DNA of 64,000 nt from Phycisphaerales bacterium (GCA_029245245.1 JAQWPT010000033.1:1-64000), one strand, 5' to 3'. Counted from the first letter of the stretch, positions 55,834 to 64,000 are shown. Made by a program: numbers and translations. The notes: generated by a model not told the origin, from the sequence alone.

Positions 55834-56250
55834 ATGGCTCATTCATCACAGCAGATCGATTGGCGAGCGATGGTCGATTCCGCGGGACCATATCCACTGT
55901 CGGCCTTCAACTTCGTGCAGGAAGGCCTGAGTTTCACCTCCGAGCAGGTGTTCGAGGATCCCATCGGGCTGCCCGAGATGGATCGTCACGTCAGCGGCCA
56001 GGAACTGTGCATGGGCCTCAAGAACTACGCCCTTGCCCAGTACGGCATGATGGCCCCGGTGGTCCTTGCCCAGTGGAACATCAAGCGCAGCGACGACTTC
56101 GGTCGCATCGTCTTTGCCATGATCGAAGCAGGCCTGATGAGTTCCAGTACCGAGGACACGCCCGAGGATTTCCACGCGGTGTTCGACTTCAACGAGGTCT
56201 TCTCTCGCAGCGAAATGCTCTGCCGCATCGGTGACGAGCAGGATCCCTGA
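55834..56250 (+). CDS. Minf_1886 family protein (Planctomycetes/Verrucomicrobia conserved unknown)
   Basis: A 138-residue soluble protein. The run YPLSAFNFVQEGLSFT, RHVSGQELCMGLKNYALAQYG in pieces, VLAQWNIKRSDDFGRIVF and a Phe/Asp-rich C-terminus match what I remember of the TIGR04138 (Minf_1886) family, restricted to Planctomycetes and Verrucomicrobia. Function is unknown. It stands alone with 266 nt upstream, in which I see no gene, and it ends before an intrinsic terminator. Confidence 0.85.
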   Translation: MAHSSQQIDWRAMVDSAGPYPLSAFNFVQEGLSFTSEQVFEDPIGLPEMDRHVSGQELCMGLKNYALAQYGMMAPVVLAQWNIKRSDDFGRIVFAMIEAGLMSSSTEDTPEDFHAVFDFNEVFSRSEMLCRIGDEQDP

Positions 56251-56295
56251 GTCTCCCTTGACATGTGCCGCCCCCTTGGGGTCATGAGACGCATT

Positions 56296-56319
56296 CCGCC
56301 CTTCCGGGGCGGTTTTTTT
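56296..56319 (+). terminator. Intrinsic terminator after the Minf_1886 gene
   Basis: Hairpin CCGCCC (56296-56301), loop ttcc, GGGGCGG, then seven T. Confidence 0.85.
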
Positions 56320-56387
56320 CTTGCCCCAACCGTGAAATCCTGTTCAGATGGATTGAACTCTTGATGCGCCCTGAGGGAGGGAAAGCC

Positions 56388-58895
56388 ATGAATATTCGTC
56401 TCATCGTTACGTCCATCGTGCTGAGCATGCTCTGCCAGTTCTCGGCATCGGCCCAGGTCATCGACTGCGTCTGTTCTTCTGCGTACTCGGTCGGTGATCG
56501 AGTCCAGTTGACGCAGGATATGGACGACAGTTCCGGTCTCCTGGCAGGAGCGGTGGGGACCGTGCTCTGTGGTTCCGCGTCGGGAAACCTCTACGTCAGT
56601 TGGGATGCATGGGCGGGTGGTCACAACAGCAATGGCTCTTGTGCATGCGAGAGTGGTGATGATGACCCGGACAACAGCCACTGGTACGTCAGTTGCTCGA
56701 AGGTCGTCGCCTATATGCCGATCGACTGCGCCTGTGCTTCGCAGTATTCGGTCGGTGATCGAGTCGAGTTGGCGGAGGATCTGAACGACGAATCCGGACT
56801 CATGGCAGGCTCGCTTGGGACCGTCGTGTGCGCAAGGCCGACCGACCGAGTTCTGGTCGACTGGGATGACTTGGGTACAGGTCACGATGGAAACGGCATT
56901 TGCGTCTGTGGTGCAGAGGGTGGTTCAGGTTTCAGCAACTGGTTTGTGAATTGCGACATGATCGGGCCCTCCAGTGTTATCGAGTGTGCCTGTGATTCGG
57001 AGTACTCGGTGGGTGACCGCGTCACGCTCCTCGTCGACAATCCGGACGGCGCAACCAATCTTCCTGCAGGGTCAGCTGGTACGGTCCTGTGTGGCGATGC
57101 TGGCTCTTACGACCTCTACGTCAGTTGGGACAGTTGGTCAGATGGACATAACGAAACCGCGTACTGTGACTGTCAAAGCGGTGCAGGCGACCTGGACAGC
57201 AGCCATTGGCTCGTCTTGTGTGGGGATGTCCGACGTGGCGAGCCCGGAACCATCGAGGTGCCCGGCGACTACGCGACGATCCAAGGGGCCATCGATGTGT
57301 CCATCGATGGTGAGACGATTCAGGTTGCCGCGGGGACATACTACGAGTACGCCATCGATACCTCCGGGCGCGCCGTGACGATTTCCGGTGCCGTCGATGC
57401 CGACGGTGAGCCGACCACGATCGTGGATGCCGATTCAATGGGGAGAGGGTTCTACTTCTACACGGGAGAAACTTCCGCCACGGTTCTGCAGAACCTTGTC
57501 ATCAGGGATGGGATCGCTGCCACCGACGGGGCGGGGGTCTACATCTCCAACGCCCACCCGCGTTTCAGCAACTGCCATTTTGAGAATAACGATGCTGCAG
57601 GCAGCGGGGGAGGGGTGTACATGACAAATTCTGCGACTCGGTTTACAAACTGCACATTCCACTCCAACACTGCAGCAAACGGCGGCGGCGTGTACGTGTA
57701 CAGCTCCTACAACGCACTTTTCGATGGATGTCAATTTGACTTCAACGAGGCGGTGTACAGCGGGGGTGGATTCTACGCAATGACGAGTACCTATTTTCAG
57801 CTCTGGGATTCCACGTTCACCGGCAACAGTGCAGGTGAAGGGGGCGGTGGAATGGCCGTGTATGATCCGAGTTATTCGGCCGTCATCCACGACACCGAAT
57901 TCATCTACAACGTCGCGTCCTACGGGGCCGGCCTCTATGGCTACTATGTGTACTTCAATATGGAAGGCAACGTGTTTCGCGACAACGTCGCAGCAGCAGA
58001 CGGCGGTGTCGGCGGCGGTGCCTACCTCAGCGAATGCGCAGGGTCGATCCGTTCATCGCAACTCGTCGGCAACAGTGCCTCGAGCGGCGCAGGAATGTAC
58101 GTCTATGGCGACTGGGGCACGAGTGTGACCGAAACGTCCTTCGAGGGCAATGTCGCGGAAGTCCACGGAGGTGGGTTGGTGACGTTCGTCACCTACGACC
58201 CGTTGTCTCTGTCCGAGTGCACCTTCATGGGCAACCAGGCCGAGCTTGGTGGTGGCATGTACTCGTACTGGTCCGACTCGGGACTCTCCAGCTGCACCTT
58301 CAACGGGAACCTCGCGACTGTGGATGGAGGAGGACTCTACGGGTATGCAGGCACTTCGACACTCACGAACTGCACGTTCCGCGGAAACTCGGCGATCGCC
58401 TCCGACTTCTCCGTGTGCCGTGGTGGAGGGATCTTCAACTTCCAGGGCCAGGAATCGACGATGGTCGGCTGCACCATCGAGGACAATACGTCCGGTTCCG
58501 GTGGAGGCATCTACAACGAAGGGTCTGACCCGGTGCTTGAAGACTGCACCGTCTCATCCAATGTCGGCAAGGTCTGTGGTGGCGGCATGTTCTCCGAAGA
58601 CGGCGTGGCCTGGATGACCGGGACCACCTTCTGCGCCAACCAGCCCGACAACATCATCGGTGCCTGGGTCGATCAGGGAGACAACGACCTGTCCGCCACC
58701 TGCGAACTGCCACCGGGCCTGTGCGTCGGCGATGTGAATGCCGACTACGACGTGGACGTGCTGGACCTGCTCTACGTGATCGCGGTCTGGAATACCGACA
58801 ACCCCGCCGGCGACATCAACGAGGACGGCTGGGTGGACGTGATGGACCTCCTGGAGGTCATCGGCAACTGGGGTGAGTGCGGCGACGCAGATTGA
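56388..58895 (+). CDS. Secreted beta-helix protein with three N-terminal repeats and dockerin-like tail
   Basis: An 835-residue protein. ATG 56388 has GAGGGAGGG upstream and starts the signal peptide (1-22). Three repeats of about 80 residues (about 24-105, 107-188, 193-279) each begin with an xDCxC/ECAC cluster and YSVGDRV, and contain GTVLC and HWYV-type ends; they look SH3-like. A right-handed parallel beta-helix follows (about 285-760, with many GGGxY and NCTF turns), then two Ca-binding loops (GDVNADYDVDVLDLLYVI and GDINEDGWVDVMDLLEVI). Probably displayed or released; binding to a polysaccharide is plausible but not shown. Confidence 0.8.
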   Translation: MNIRLIVTSIVLSMLCQFSASAQVIDCVCSSAYSVGDRVQLTQDMDDSSGLLAGAVGTVLCGSASGNLYVSWDAWAGGHNSNGSCACESGDDDPDNSHWYVSCSKVVAYMPIDCACASQYSVGDRVELAEDLNDESGLMAGSLGTVVCARPTDRVLVDWDDLGTGHDGNGICVCGAEGGSGFSNWFVNCDMIGPSSVIECACDSEYSVGDRVTLLVDNPDGATNLPAGSAGTVLCGDAGSYDLYVSWDSWSDGHNETAYCDCQSGAGDLDSSHWLVLCGDVRRGEPGTIEVPGDYATIQGAIDVSIDGETIQVAAGTYYEYAIDTSGRAVTISGAVDADGEPTTIVDADSMGRGFYFYTGETSATVLQNLVIRDGIAATDGAGVYISNAHPRFSNCHFENNDAAGSGGGVYMTNSATRFTNCTFHSNTAANGGGVYVYSSYNALFDGCQFDFNEAVYSGGGFYAMTSTYFQLWDSTFTGNSAGEGGGGMAVYDPSYSAVIHDTEFIYNVASYGAGLYGYYVYFNMEGNVFRDNVAAADGGVGGGAYLSECAGSIRSSQLVGNSASSGAGMYVYGDWGTSVTETSFEGNVAEVHGGGLVTFVTYDPLSLSECTFMGNQAELGGGMYSYWSDSGLSSCTFNGNLATVDGGGLYGYAGTSTLTNCTFRGNSAIASDFSVCRGGGIFNFQGQESTMVGCTIEDNTSGSGGGIYNEGSDPVLEDCTVSSNVGKVCGGGMFSEDGVAWMTGTTFCANQPDNIIGAWVDQGDNDLSATCELPPGLCVGDVNADYDVDVLDLLYVIAVWNTDNPAGDINEDGWVDVMDLLEVIGNWGECGDAD

Positions 58896-58920
58896 TCGAC
58901 TCCAGTATTACAACGCTTCA

Positions 58921-58957
58921 CCACGAGCGGCCCCTTGGGCCGCTCGTGGCCGTTTTT
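58921..58957 (+). terminator. Intrinsic terminator of the 56388 gene
   Basis: Stem CCACGAGCGGCC with GGCCGCTCGTGG around a short C/T/G loop, followed by CCGTTTTT. The same hairpin is found in repeat copy B. Confidence 0.85.
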
Positions 58958-58984
58958 GGCTCTTTCACGCTCAATTTTATCGAT

Positions 58985-59000
58985 GTAAACGGTTGTTTAC
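58985..59000. promoter_or_regulatory. Palindrome GTAAAC-GGTT-GTTTAC, copy A
   Basis: A perfect 6-bp inverted repeat with a 4-nt spacer, 82 nt before the start codon, conserved exactly in copy B where nearby bases differ. A likely regulator-binding site; the regulator is not known. Confidence 0.55.
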
Positions 59001-59081
59001 CCGTTGATTTAGCGGACAGAGTTGCTCAAATGTGGCTTCGTTAACAAACATTTACCATCCTGACCCTGGGGAGGGGAAACC

Positions 59082-59963
59082 ATGAATCGTACCGCTACTA
59101 TCGTTGCCGGCCTGTCGCTGGCGTTCGTTGGAACATCCACCACCTACGCCGCCACGATCAATGTGCCCGGTGACCTGCCCTTCATTTACGCTGCTATCAA
59201 TTTATCAGTCAATGGTGACGTGATCAACATCGCTGCCGGCACCTACTACGAAGGCAACCTGAACCCCCAGGGCAAGGCCATCACCATCCAGGGCACGCTC
59301 AATGGAGATGGAACACTGGCGACCATCATCGATGCCCAATCCGGACCCGCCAGCGTGTTCGTGTTCAACAGCGGCGAAACATCCGGAACCGTGATCAAGG
59401 ACCTGGTGATTACTCGGGGATCAGCCATCCTCGGCGGTGGGATCATGTGCTCCGGCAGCCCCACCATCACGAACTGCACAATCTCGAACAATCAGGCCTA
59501 CAGCAATAGCGGCGGGGGGATCTTTATAAACGGCAGCCCCATCATCACTGACTGCACCATCTCAGACAACTCAGCCAACTGGGGCGGCGGGGTCTGCGTT
59601 CAGAATCCGGGCAACCCCACCCTCAGCGGCTGCACGGTCTCAGGCAACACGGCAGGCAATGGGGCCGGCGGGATCTTCATCGCCGGCCAACTCACTCTTT
59701 CCGATTCATGCGTGAGCATGAACTTTCCAGAACAGATCAACGGCAATTACACCAATGGCGGTGGCAATGAAATCACGTCGTCGTACCCCTGCGGCGGCTA
59801 CGCTGCCGGTGACGTGGACCAAGATGGCGATGTCGATCTCGCTGACCTGGTGGCGATGAGAGCTGCTCTTGGACTCTGCAAGAGTGACGTTGACTCCGAC
59901 TATGACACGGACGTCATGGATCTGCTGTGGGTCATTGACGGCTGGAACACCGTCTGCCCGTAA
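59082..59963 (+). CDS. Secreted beta-helix protein with dockerin-like tail, tandem copy 1
   Basis: A 293-residue protein with GGGGAGGGG upstream of ATG 59082. Signal peptide (1-24, ending TTYA), then a beta-helix (about 28-215, with NCTISNNQAYSNSGGGIF and DCTISDNSANWGGGV rungs), then two Ca-binding loops (GDVDQDGDVDLADLVAMR and SDVDSDYDTDVMDLLWVI). It shares its signal peptide and its last 50 or so residues almost exactly with the next gene, while the beta-helix is different. Probably surface-attached. Confidence 0.82.
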   Translation: MNRTATIVAGLSLAFVGTSTTYAATINVPGDLPFIYAAINLSVNGDVINIAAGTYYEGNLNPQGKAITIQGTLNGDGTLATIIDAQSGPASVFVFNSGETSGTVIKDLVITRGSAILGGGIMCSGSPTITNCTISNNQAYSNSGGGIFINGSPIITDCTISDNSANWGGGVCVQNPGNPTLSGCTVSGNTAGNGAGGIFIAGQLTLSDSCVSMNFPEQINGNYTNGGGNEITSSYPCGGYAAGDVDQDGDVDLADLVAMRAALGLCKSDVDSDYDTDVMDLLWVIDGWNTVCP

Positions 59964-59990
59964 CCAGACTCACTGCACCATCAATACGAC
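59811..59990 (+). repeat. Direct repeat, dockerin-coding 3' end, copy A
   Basis: 180 nt matching 61196-61375 except for a few bases. It covers the two Ca-binding loops, the stop codon and about 27 nt after it. Confidence 0.93.
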
Positions 59991-60007
59991 CAATACGCCA
60001 CGCTTCA

Positions 60008-60043
60008 CCACGAGCGGCCTCAAGGGCCGCTCGTGGCCGTTTT
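60008..60043 (+). terminator. Intrinsic terminator of tandem copy 1
   Basis: Stem CCACGAGCGGCC / GGCCGCTCGTGG followed by CCGTTTT; same as 58921-58957. Confidence 0.83.
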
Positions 60044-60070
60044 GGCTCTTTCACGCTCAATTTTAGCGAT

Positions 60071-60086
60071 GTAAACGGTTGTTTAC
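60071..60086. promoter_or_regulatory. Palindrome GTAAAC-GGTT-GTTTAC, copy B
   Basis: Same perfect inverted repeat as at 58985-59000, in the same position before the next gene. Confidence 0.55.
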
Positions 60087-60166
60087 CCGTTGATTTAGCG
60101 GACAGAAATGCTCATAGTGGCCGTGTAACCAACCATTTACCATCCTGACCCTGGGGAGGGGAAACC

Positions 60167-61348
60167 ATGAATCGTACCGCTACTATCGTTGCCGGCCTGT
60201 CGCTGGCATTCGTTGGAACATCCACCACCTACGCCGCCACGATCCATGTGCCCGGTGAGCACGCCCTGCTTCAGGAAGCCATCGATGACGCCGTCGACGG
60301 GGATACGATCCAGATCGCGGCCGGCCACTACGTCTGGTCCGATATAACAATCCAGGGAAAACACCTGACCATCCAGGGCACGAACAAAAATGGGGTGCCT
60401 GGGGATGGATCAGCTTCTTTGACCACCATCAATGCCGACCATGCCCACCGCATCATGCTGATCGGCAGCACCAACTCCGCCCACGGCGCTTTGACGAACG
60501 GGACAAAGATCCGTGATTTGATCCTGATCAATGGGCACACGCACGCCAACCCCGATTCCAATGAGATCAACGGCGGCGGTATATGGGTCGGTCATAGCGA
60601 CGCACACTTTTACAACGTCACTGTCCAAGATTGTAAAGCGTGGAATTACGGCGGCGGCATCTACATACTCGGTGGCAGTCCGACCATTGAGTACTGCCAT
60701 ATCAACCACAACGAGTCATATGGCCACGCGTATGCCGGCGGCGAGGCAAGGGGGGGTGGAATCCACTGCACCGGTAGCGCCTCGCCCACGATCACCGACA
60801 GCTTTATCACAAACAACAAGGCTTATTCCGACTTTACGATTGGTGGTTTGGGTGGTGGTATCTTCTGCACTGCAACGCAGGGTCTGCTGATCGAGGGCTG
60901 CCATATCACGTACAATATTGCTAGGCTCGGAACGGCGGTCTATGGCGATGGCAGTGCCGAAGTACACTTGGAGCATTGCTTCCTTTTGCCGTCACTGGAC
61001 GTATCAGCGGGCTGTCTGCCCGTGGAGCATACCTGGTGGACGTGTACGCTGCTTCATAATGCGGATAATTGCACAGCCCCCAACTGCCCTCCTATCACAA
61101 TCGAGGACAGCGAGATCTGCGGAGAGGGTGATCATATCGGCGGCAGGGTTCACTTTTTAACCGGAAACCAAATCCACGACTGCCTCGATGCCGCTGACGT
61201 GGAACAAGATGGCGATGTCGATATCGCTGACCTGGTGGCGATGAGAGCTGCTCTTGGACTCTGCAAGAGTGACGTTGACTCCGACTATGACACGGACGTC
61301 ATGGATCTGCTGTGGGTCATTGACGGCTGGGGCGGCATCTGCCCGTAA
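60167..61348 (+). CDS. Secreted beta-helix protein with dockerin-like tail, tandem copy 2
   Basis: A 393-residue protein. The signal peptide and dockerin-like tail are nearly identical to copy 1. The middle (about 28-335) is a different beta-helix, about 100 residues longer, with HVPGEHALLQEAIDDAVDG and rungs such as GGGIYILGGSPTIEYCHINH. It also has a Cys-rich segment (about 280-320). The fixed ends and variable centre suggest that the central module was exchanged or diverged fast. Confidence 0.82.
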   Translation: MNRTATIVAGLSLAFVGTSTTYAATIHVPGEHALLQEAIDDAVDGDTIQIAAGHYVWSDITIQGKHLTIQGTNKNGVPGDGSASLTTINADHAHRIMLIGSTNSAHGALTNGTKIRDLILINGHTHANPDSNEINGGGIWVGHSDAHFYNVTVQDCKAWNYGGGIYILGGSPTIEYCHINHNESYGHAYAGGEARGGGIHCTGSASPTITDSFITNNKAYSDFTIGGLGGGIFCTATQGLLIEGCHITYNIARLGTAVYGDGSAEVHLEHCFLLPSLDVSAGCLPVEHTWWTCTLLHNADNCTAPNCPPITIEDSEICGEGDHIGGRVHFLTGNQIHDCLDAADVEQDGDVDIADLVAMRAALGLCKSDVDSDYDTDVMDLLWVIDGWGGICP

Positions 61349-61375
61349 CCAGACTCACTGCACCATCAATACGAC
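61196..61375 (+). repeat. Direct repeat, dockerin-coding 3' end, copy B
   Basis: Second copy of 59811-59990. Confidence 0.93.
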
Positions 61376-61381
61376 ACCACG

Positions 61382-61415
61382 CAACCCCGCGCTTCGGCGC
61401 GGGGTTGTTTCTTTG
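61382..61415 (+). terminator. Intrinsic terminator of tandem copy 2
   Basis: Stem CAACCCCGCGC (61382-61392), loop TTCG, GCGCGGGGTTG (61397-61407), then TTTCTTT. Confidence 0.87.
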
Positions 61416-61420
61416 GTGCT

Positions 61421-62833
61421 TCAGAACTCCATGCCCACGATGAGGTAGCCGATCACATCGTCCTCCAGCGGCGCGACTTCACCGCCACCAGGCGAACCGA
61501 TCCACTCGAAGCCCGGCTGCACATAGCACCACGGGGTGAGCTGCACCTTGTAGAACAGTTCGATCCCCGTCTCCTGTCCGCCAGCAGGACCGGCGCCACC
61601 ATCGCGCGTCACCGACTGGTAGACCCCCGGGTTGTTCGTGAATGACGTCCAGCCACCGGCGAGCCCCAGGGCATCGGCGGGGCGGCCGGGGATGATGCCC
61701 GTGGCGCTGAGGCCGGCCATCAACGACCACTCCACCGCGTTCTTGTCCGGGTCGCTCCAGGCGAACTGGCCGAAGAACCGGATGCCGCCACCGGCGTCGG
61801 CCGTGGCCTTGTCACCGCACCAGATGGTCTGCTGCCAGCTCACGTAGAGCCCCGGAACATCCTCCACGCCCTGGGTATCCGTGCCGCCGGTCGCCGTGAG
61901 ACCGGTCTGCAACCAGCCGCCGACGGCCAGCGAGCCGGGATGGCACTGGGACAACTCCCAGTCGAGTTCCCATTCGGTGATCAGGAACCAATGCCCGTCG
62001 TTGTCGAAGAAGGTGGCCGGTCCACGGGTGCCTGTATTCGGCCCGGACTGGCCGGTCACCGGATCGTACGCTGCGGTCGTGCCGTCGTACCAGCCGAAGT
62101 GACCGGTGACGTGCTCGCCGAGGTTCAGCGAAGCCTGCAGCGCGGTCGCCTCGGCGGGATAGGTCGGCAGGTAGTTGTTCAGCGATGGTGGATTGTGCAT
62201 CAGGTTGTACTGGAACGACCCGGACGCATCGATGTTCGAGAAGGTGGCGTTGGCATCCATCTTGCCGAAGCGGAGCGAGAAGATGTCGTCGAAGAGCGAC
62301 TGCTCGTAGTAGAGCTGGGCGATGGCCGCGAAGTTCGTCTCGTCGTCATCGATGAAGTTGCCGTTGGAGCCCACGTAGGATCCAGTGGGATCAAAGGTGT
62401 TCTGCAGCGGGAACCGGCTGTTGTACCAGTTGAAATATTCCAGGTCGAGGAAGAAGGTGCCACCCTCGTGCCCCAGGAGCTTGTCGGTGTCCGCGGTCAG
62501 GGTGATCCCGATCGGTCCACCGCCGAAGAAGCCGGTCTCGAGGCCGCCCTGGAAGTTCTCCATCAGCAATGCGGTGTAGCGGCCCTGCAGGAACAGGCCG
62601 TTGTCCTCCATGCTCGTGCGCAGCCCGTTCCAGTCGCTGGTGAGCGTGAGCGATTCCATCGGCCATTCGTCGTGCTTGCGGGCGGTGATCGGGGCCATTC
62701 TCGTGGCGCACTGCATCGAGTTGGGAGCCTTCATGGCCACCTTGCTCGCTGGAGCGGAGGGATCACCACCGCTGGACGTTCCGGTTTCCGGGACATCGGC
62801 GAGCAGCAGCAGCAGGCAGGTGAGTTCGAGCAT
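61421..62833 (-). CDS. OprB-family carbohydrate-selective porin
   Basis: A 470-residue outer-membrane protein from ATG 62833, which starts a short signal-like segment (LELTCLLLLLADV). OprB family features: LTSDWNGLRTSMEDNGLFLQGRY, an RFGKMDANATF segment, FGWYDGT, and the C-terminal strand IGYLIVGMEF ending in Phe, typical of beta-barrel proteins. It forms a pore, possibly for sugars. It is divergent from the multicopper oxidase with 74 nt between. Confidence 0.85.
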   Translation of the reverse strand: MLELTCLLLLLADVPETGTSSGGDPSAPASKVAMKAPNSMQCATRMAPITARKHDEWPMESLTLTSDWNGLRTSMEDNGLFLQGRYTALLMENFQGGLETGFFGGGPIGITLTADTDKLLGHEGGTFFLDLEYFNWYNSRFPLQNTFDPTGSYVGSNGNFIDDDETNFAAIAQLYYEQSLFDDIFSLRFGKMDANATFSNIDASGSFQYNLMHNPPSLNNYLPTYPAEATALQASLNLGEHVTGHFGWYDGTTAAYDPVTGQSGPNTGTRGPATFFDNDGHWFLITEWELDWELSQCHPGSLAVGGWLQTGLTATGGTDTQGVEDVPGLYVSWQQTIWCGDKATADAGGGIRFFGQFAWSDPDKNAVEWSLMAGLSATGIIPGRPADALGLAGGWTSFTNNPGVYQSVTRDGGAGPAGGQETGIELFYKVQLTPWCYVQPGFEWIGSPGGGEVAPLEDDVIGYLIVGMEF

Positions 62834-62839
62834 GGAGTT

Positions 62840-62870
62840 GCGGTACCTTGGTGTTGCGGTACGGTACCGC
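62840..62870. promoter_or_regulatory. GCGGTACC motifs and palindrome in divergent promoter
   Basis: A GCGGTACC at 62840-62847 and a perfect palindrome GCGGTAC-G-GTACCGC at 62856-62870 lie in the 74-nt gap between the OprB gene and the oxidase gene. A shared operator for the two is likely; the regulator is not visible. Confidence 0.55.
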
Positions 62871-62907
62871 ACCGTGCCCCCAGCCGTCGCGAACAGGAGC
62901 CTTGAAC

Positions 62908-64000
62908 ATGTCCACGCCCAATGAACGTCAGCCTGGTCCCTCGCGCCGGGAAGCCCTCGTGGCCGGGGCCGCGGCTCCGCTGGTCCTGCTCGGCAGCGCC
63001 GGTGCCCAGCCGGTCAACCAGGCTCCGCCGTCGACCGATGAGCGTCCGGGACGCATGCCCGCGGCTCCCAAGCCCGACTTCGTCTTTGACATCGAGCAGA
63101 AGACCGTTGCGCCGCTGGGAATACCGACGGACGCGATCCTCGTCAACGGGACCGATCCCGGGACCGAGATCCGCTACACCGAGGGCGACATGTTCCGGGT
63201 GCTGCTGAACAACACGATGCAGATTCCCTGCACCGTGCACTGGCACGGGCTGCTCGTCCCCAACTACATGGACGGCGTGCCGGGGATCACCCAGTACCCG
63301 ATCGGGCCCCGGCAGTCGGTGTTCATGGAGTACCCGATCGTCCAGTCCGGGTCCTACTGGTACCACTCGCACTACGGGCTGCAGGAACAGCAGGGTTTGC
63401 GCGGGCCGTACATCATCGAGGAATCCAGGCCGGCCTACGACTACGACAAGGACATCACCGTCTTCATGACCGACTGGCTCGACCAGTCGCCCGAGGGAAT
63501 CATCCCCCAGATCCGAAACGAGCAGCCGCAGACCGCGGCCGTCAAGACGCCGGTTCCCGGTGGAGCGCCGTTTCCCGGCGACACCCCGTTCAACATCGAC
63601 GTGAACTATCCCGGCTACCTGATGAACGGCAAGTCGGTCGATGATCCCTGGACCATGCAGGTCAAGCAGGGCGATCGGCTGCGATTGCGTCTGATCAACG
63701 GATCGACCGCCACGTTCTTCCGTGTGCAGCTCGAGGACCACGAACTGGAGATCATCGCCGCCGACGGCCAGCCGGTGGTGCCCACGAAGGCCGGCAACGT
63801 GGTCATCGCCATTGCCGAACGCTACGACGTACTGGTGACCATCAAGAAGTCCGGTTCGTTCACCCTCAACGCGGTGGCCCTGGGAACCAGGCGACAGGTC
63901 GCCGGTGTACTGCACACGCAGGGCGCTTCGAAGAAACCGTCACCGGGCATGCCCAGCTGGCAGGGGCGTGCCGGTGGGTCGGCCGACTACGCATCGTTGA
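62908..64000 (+). CDS. Multicopper oxidase, Tat-exported, 3' end cut by window edge
   Basis: A partial gene of 364 codons that stays open to the end of the window. ATG 62908 has AGGAG upstream. The N-terminus has a twin-arginine signal (SRREALVAGAAAPLVLLG). Copper-ligand motifs: CTVHWHGLLVPNYMDG (HxHG) and SYWYHSHYGLQEQQG (HxH). The laccase-like third domain with the last ligands is outside the window. It resembles CopA-type copper oxidases; substrate (Cu(I), phenol, Mn) cannot be told. Confidence 0.92.
   Translation, partial: MSTPNERQPGPSRREALVAGAAAPLVLLGSAGAQPVNQAPPSTDERPGRMPAAPKPDFVFDIEQKTVAPLGIPTDAILVNGTDPGTEIRYTEGDMFRVLLNNTMQIPCTVHWHGLLVPNYMDGVPGITQYPIGPRQSVFMEYPIVQSGSYWYHSHYGLQEQQGLRGPYIIEESRPAYDYDKDITVFMTDWLDQSPEGIIPQIRNEQPQTAAVKTPVPGGAPFPGDTPFNIDVNYPGYLMNGKSVDDPWTMQVKQGDRLRLRLINGSTATFFRVQLEDHELEIIAADGQPVVPTKAGNVVIAIAERYDVLVTIKKSGSFTLNAVALGTRRQVAGVLHTQGASKKPSPGMPSWQGRAGGSADYASL

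Larger units (their letters stand above)
58913..59173 (+). repeat. Direct repeat, copy A (terminator, promoter, RBS, signal peptide)
   Basis: About 260 nt that recur at 60000-60258 with only a few differences. They include the upstream terminator hairpin, the palindrome, the GGGGAGGGG ribosome site and the first 30 codons of the following gene. Confidence 0.93.
60000..60258 (+). repeat. Direct repeat, copy B (terminator, promoter, RBS, signal peptide)
   Basis: Second copy of 58913-59173, placed before the second tandem gene; offset about 1.085 kb. Confidence 0.93.

Noticed and set aside
58913-61375. Insertion sequence or composite transposon between direct repeats
   Set aside because: No transposase, no terminal inverted repeats and no target-site duplication; the repeats are the shared ends of duplicated genes.

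Overview
The window looks like a chromosomal segment of a Planctomycetota bacterium, most likely class Phycisphaerae. The reasons are high GC, a protein of the Planctomycetes/Verrucomicrobia-restricted Minf_1886 family (55834-56250), secreted proteins ending in dockerin-like Ca-binding repeats (28781-30247, 30330-30950, 56388-58895, 59082-59963, 60167-61348), GACC-type cysteine repeats, and a complete MoxR/Bat operon. I see no rRNA, CRISPR array, insertion sequence or prophage. There is one tRNA (Ser, CGA). It encodes no CCA end, which fits the CCA-adding enzyme gene at 7980. All family calls are by eye from sequence; no search was run.

Layout. 1-5.2 kb (minus): partial uvrB, a YbbA/YbbP-like ABC transporter, gcvH. 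5.7-9.2 kb (plus): a tightly overlapping housekeeping run (TIM-barrel protein, cmk, plsC, CCA-adding enzyme). 9.4-11.9 kb: two secreted ClpP-fold proteins, one apparently lacking the catalytic serine. 12.7-25.1 kb: a divergent ABC-2 permease facing a plus-strand run of three SPFH/band-7 membrane proteins, an ABC ATPase, an ABC-2 permease and a 737-residue membrane-anchored helical protein, several joined by 4-nt GTGA/ATGA overlaps. This is my best candidate for an undescribed system. 25.1-28.6 kb: yidD, rnpA and a ClC channel on minus, rpoZ and coaC-like on plus. 28.8-31.0 kb: two secreted proteins with dockerin-like tails. 31.1-40.1 kb (minus): a Bat operon moxR - DUF58 - BatD-like - batA - batB - batC - batD - batE, almost every junction overlapping by 1-4 nt.

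40.3-56.3 kb: mtfA, a fused HyuA-HyuB oxoprolinase, tyrA, glutamate dehydrogenase, two small conserved unknowns, umuDC, a zinc-ribbon protein, a transglutaminase-fold protein that seems catalytically dead, an orphan mlaE, an OmpA-type lipoprotein, an amidohydrolase and the Minf_1886 protein. 56.4-61.4 kb: three secreted beta-helix proteins. The last two are a tandem duplication in which promoter, signal peptide and dockerin tail are nearly identical and only the middle differs. 61.4-64 kb: an OprB-like porin divergent from a Tat-exported multicopper oxidase that runs off the window.

One caution about the whole window. Base composition and style change inside batC, at a CTG/GTC-rich minisatellite (34.24-34.45 kb). 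Lines I counted by hand left of it have about 67-68% GC, and lines to the right 53-58%. The dockerin tails also differ in type on the two sides. This may be a chimeric assembly join between two related genomes, so linkage across 34.3 kb should be confirmed before it is trusted.
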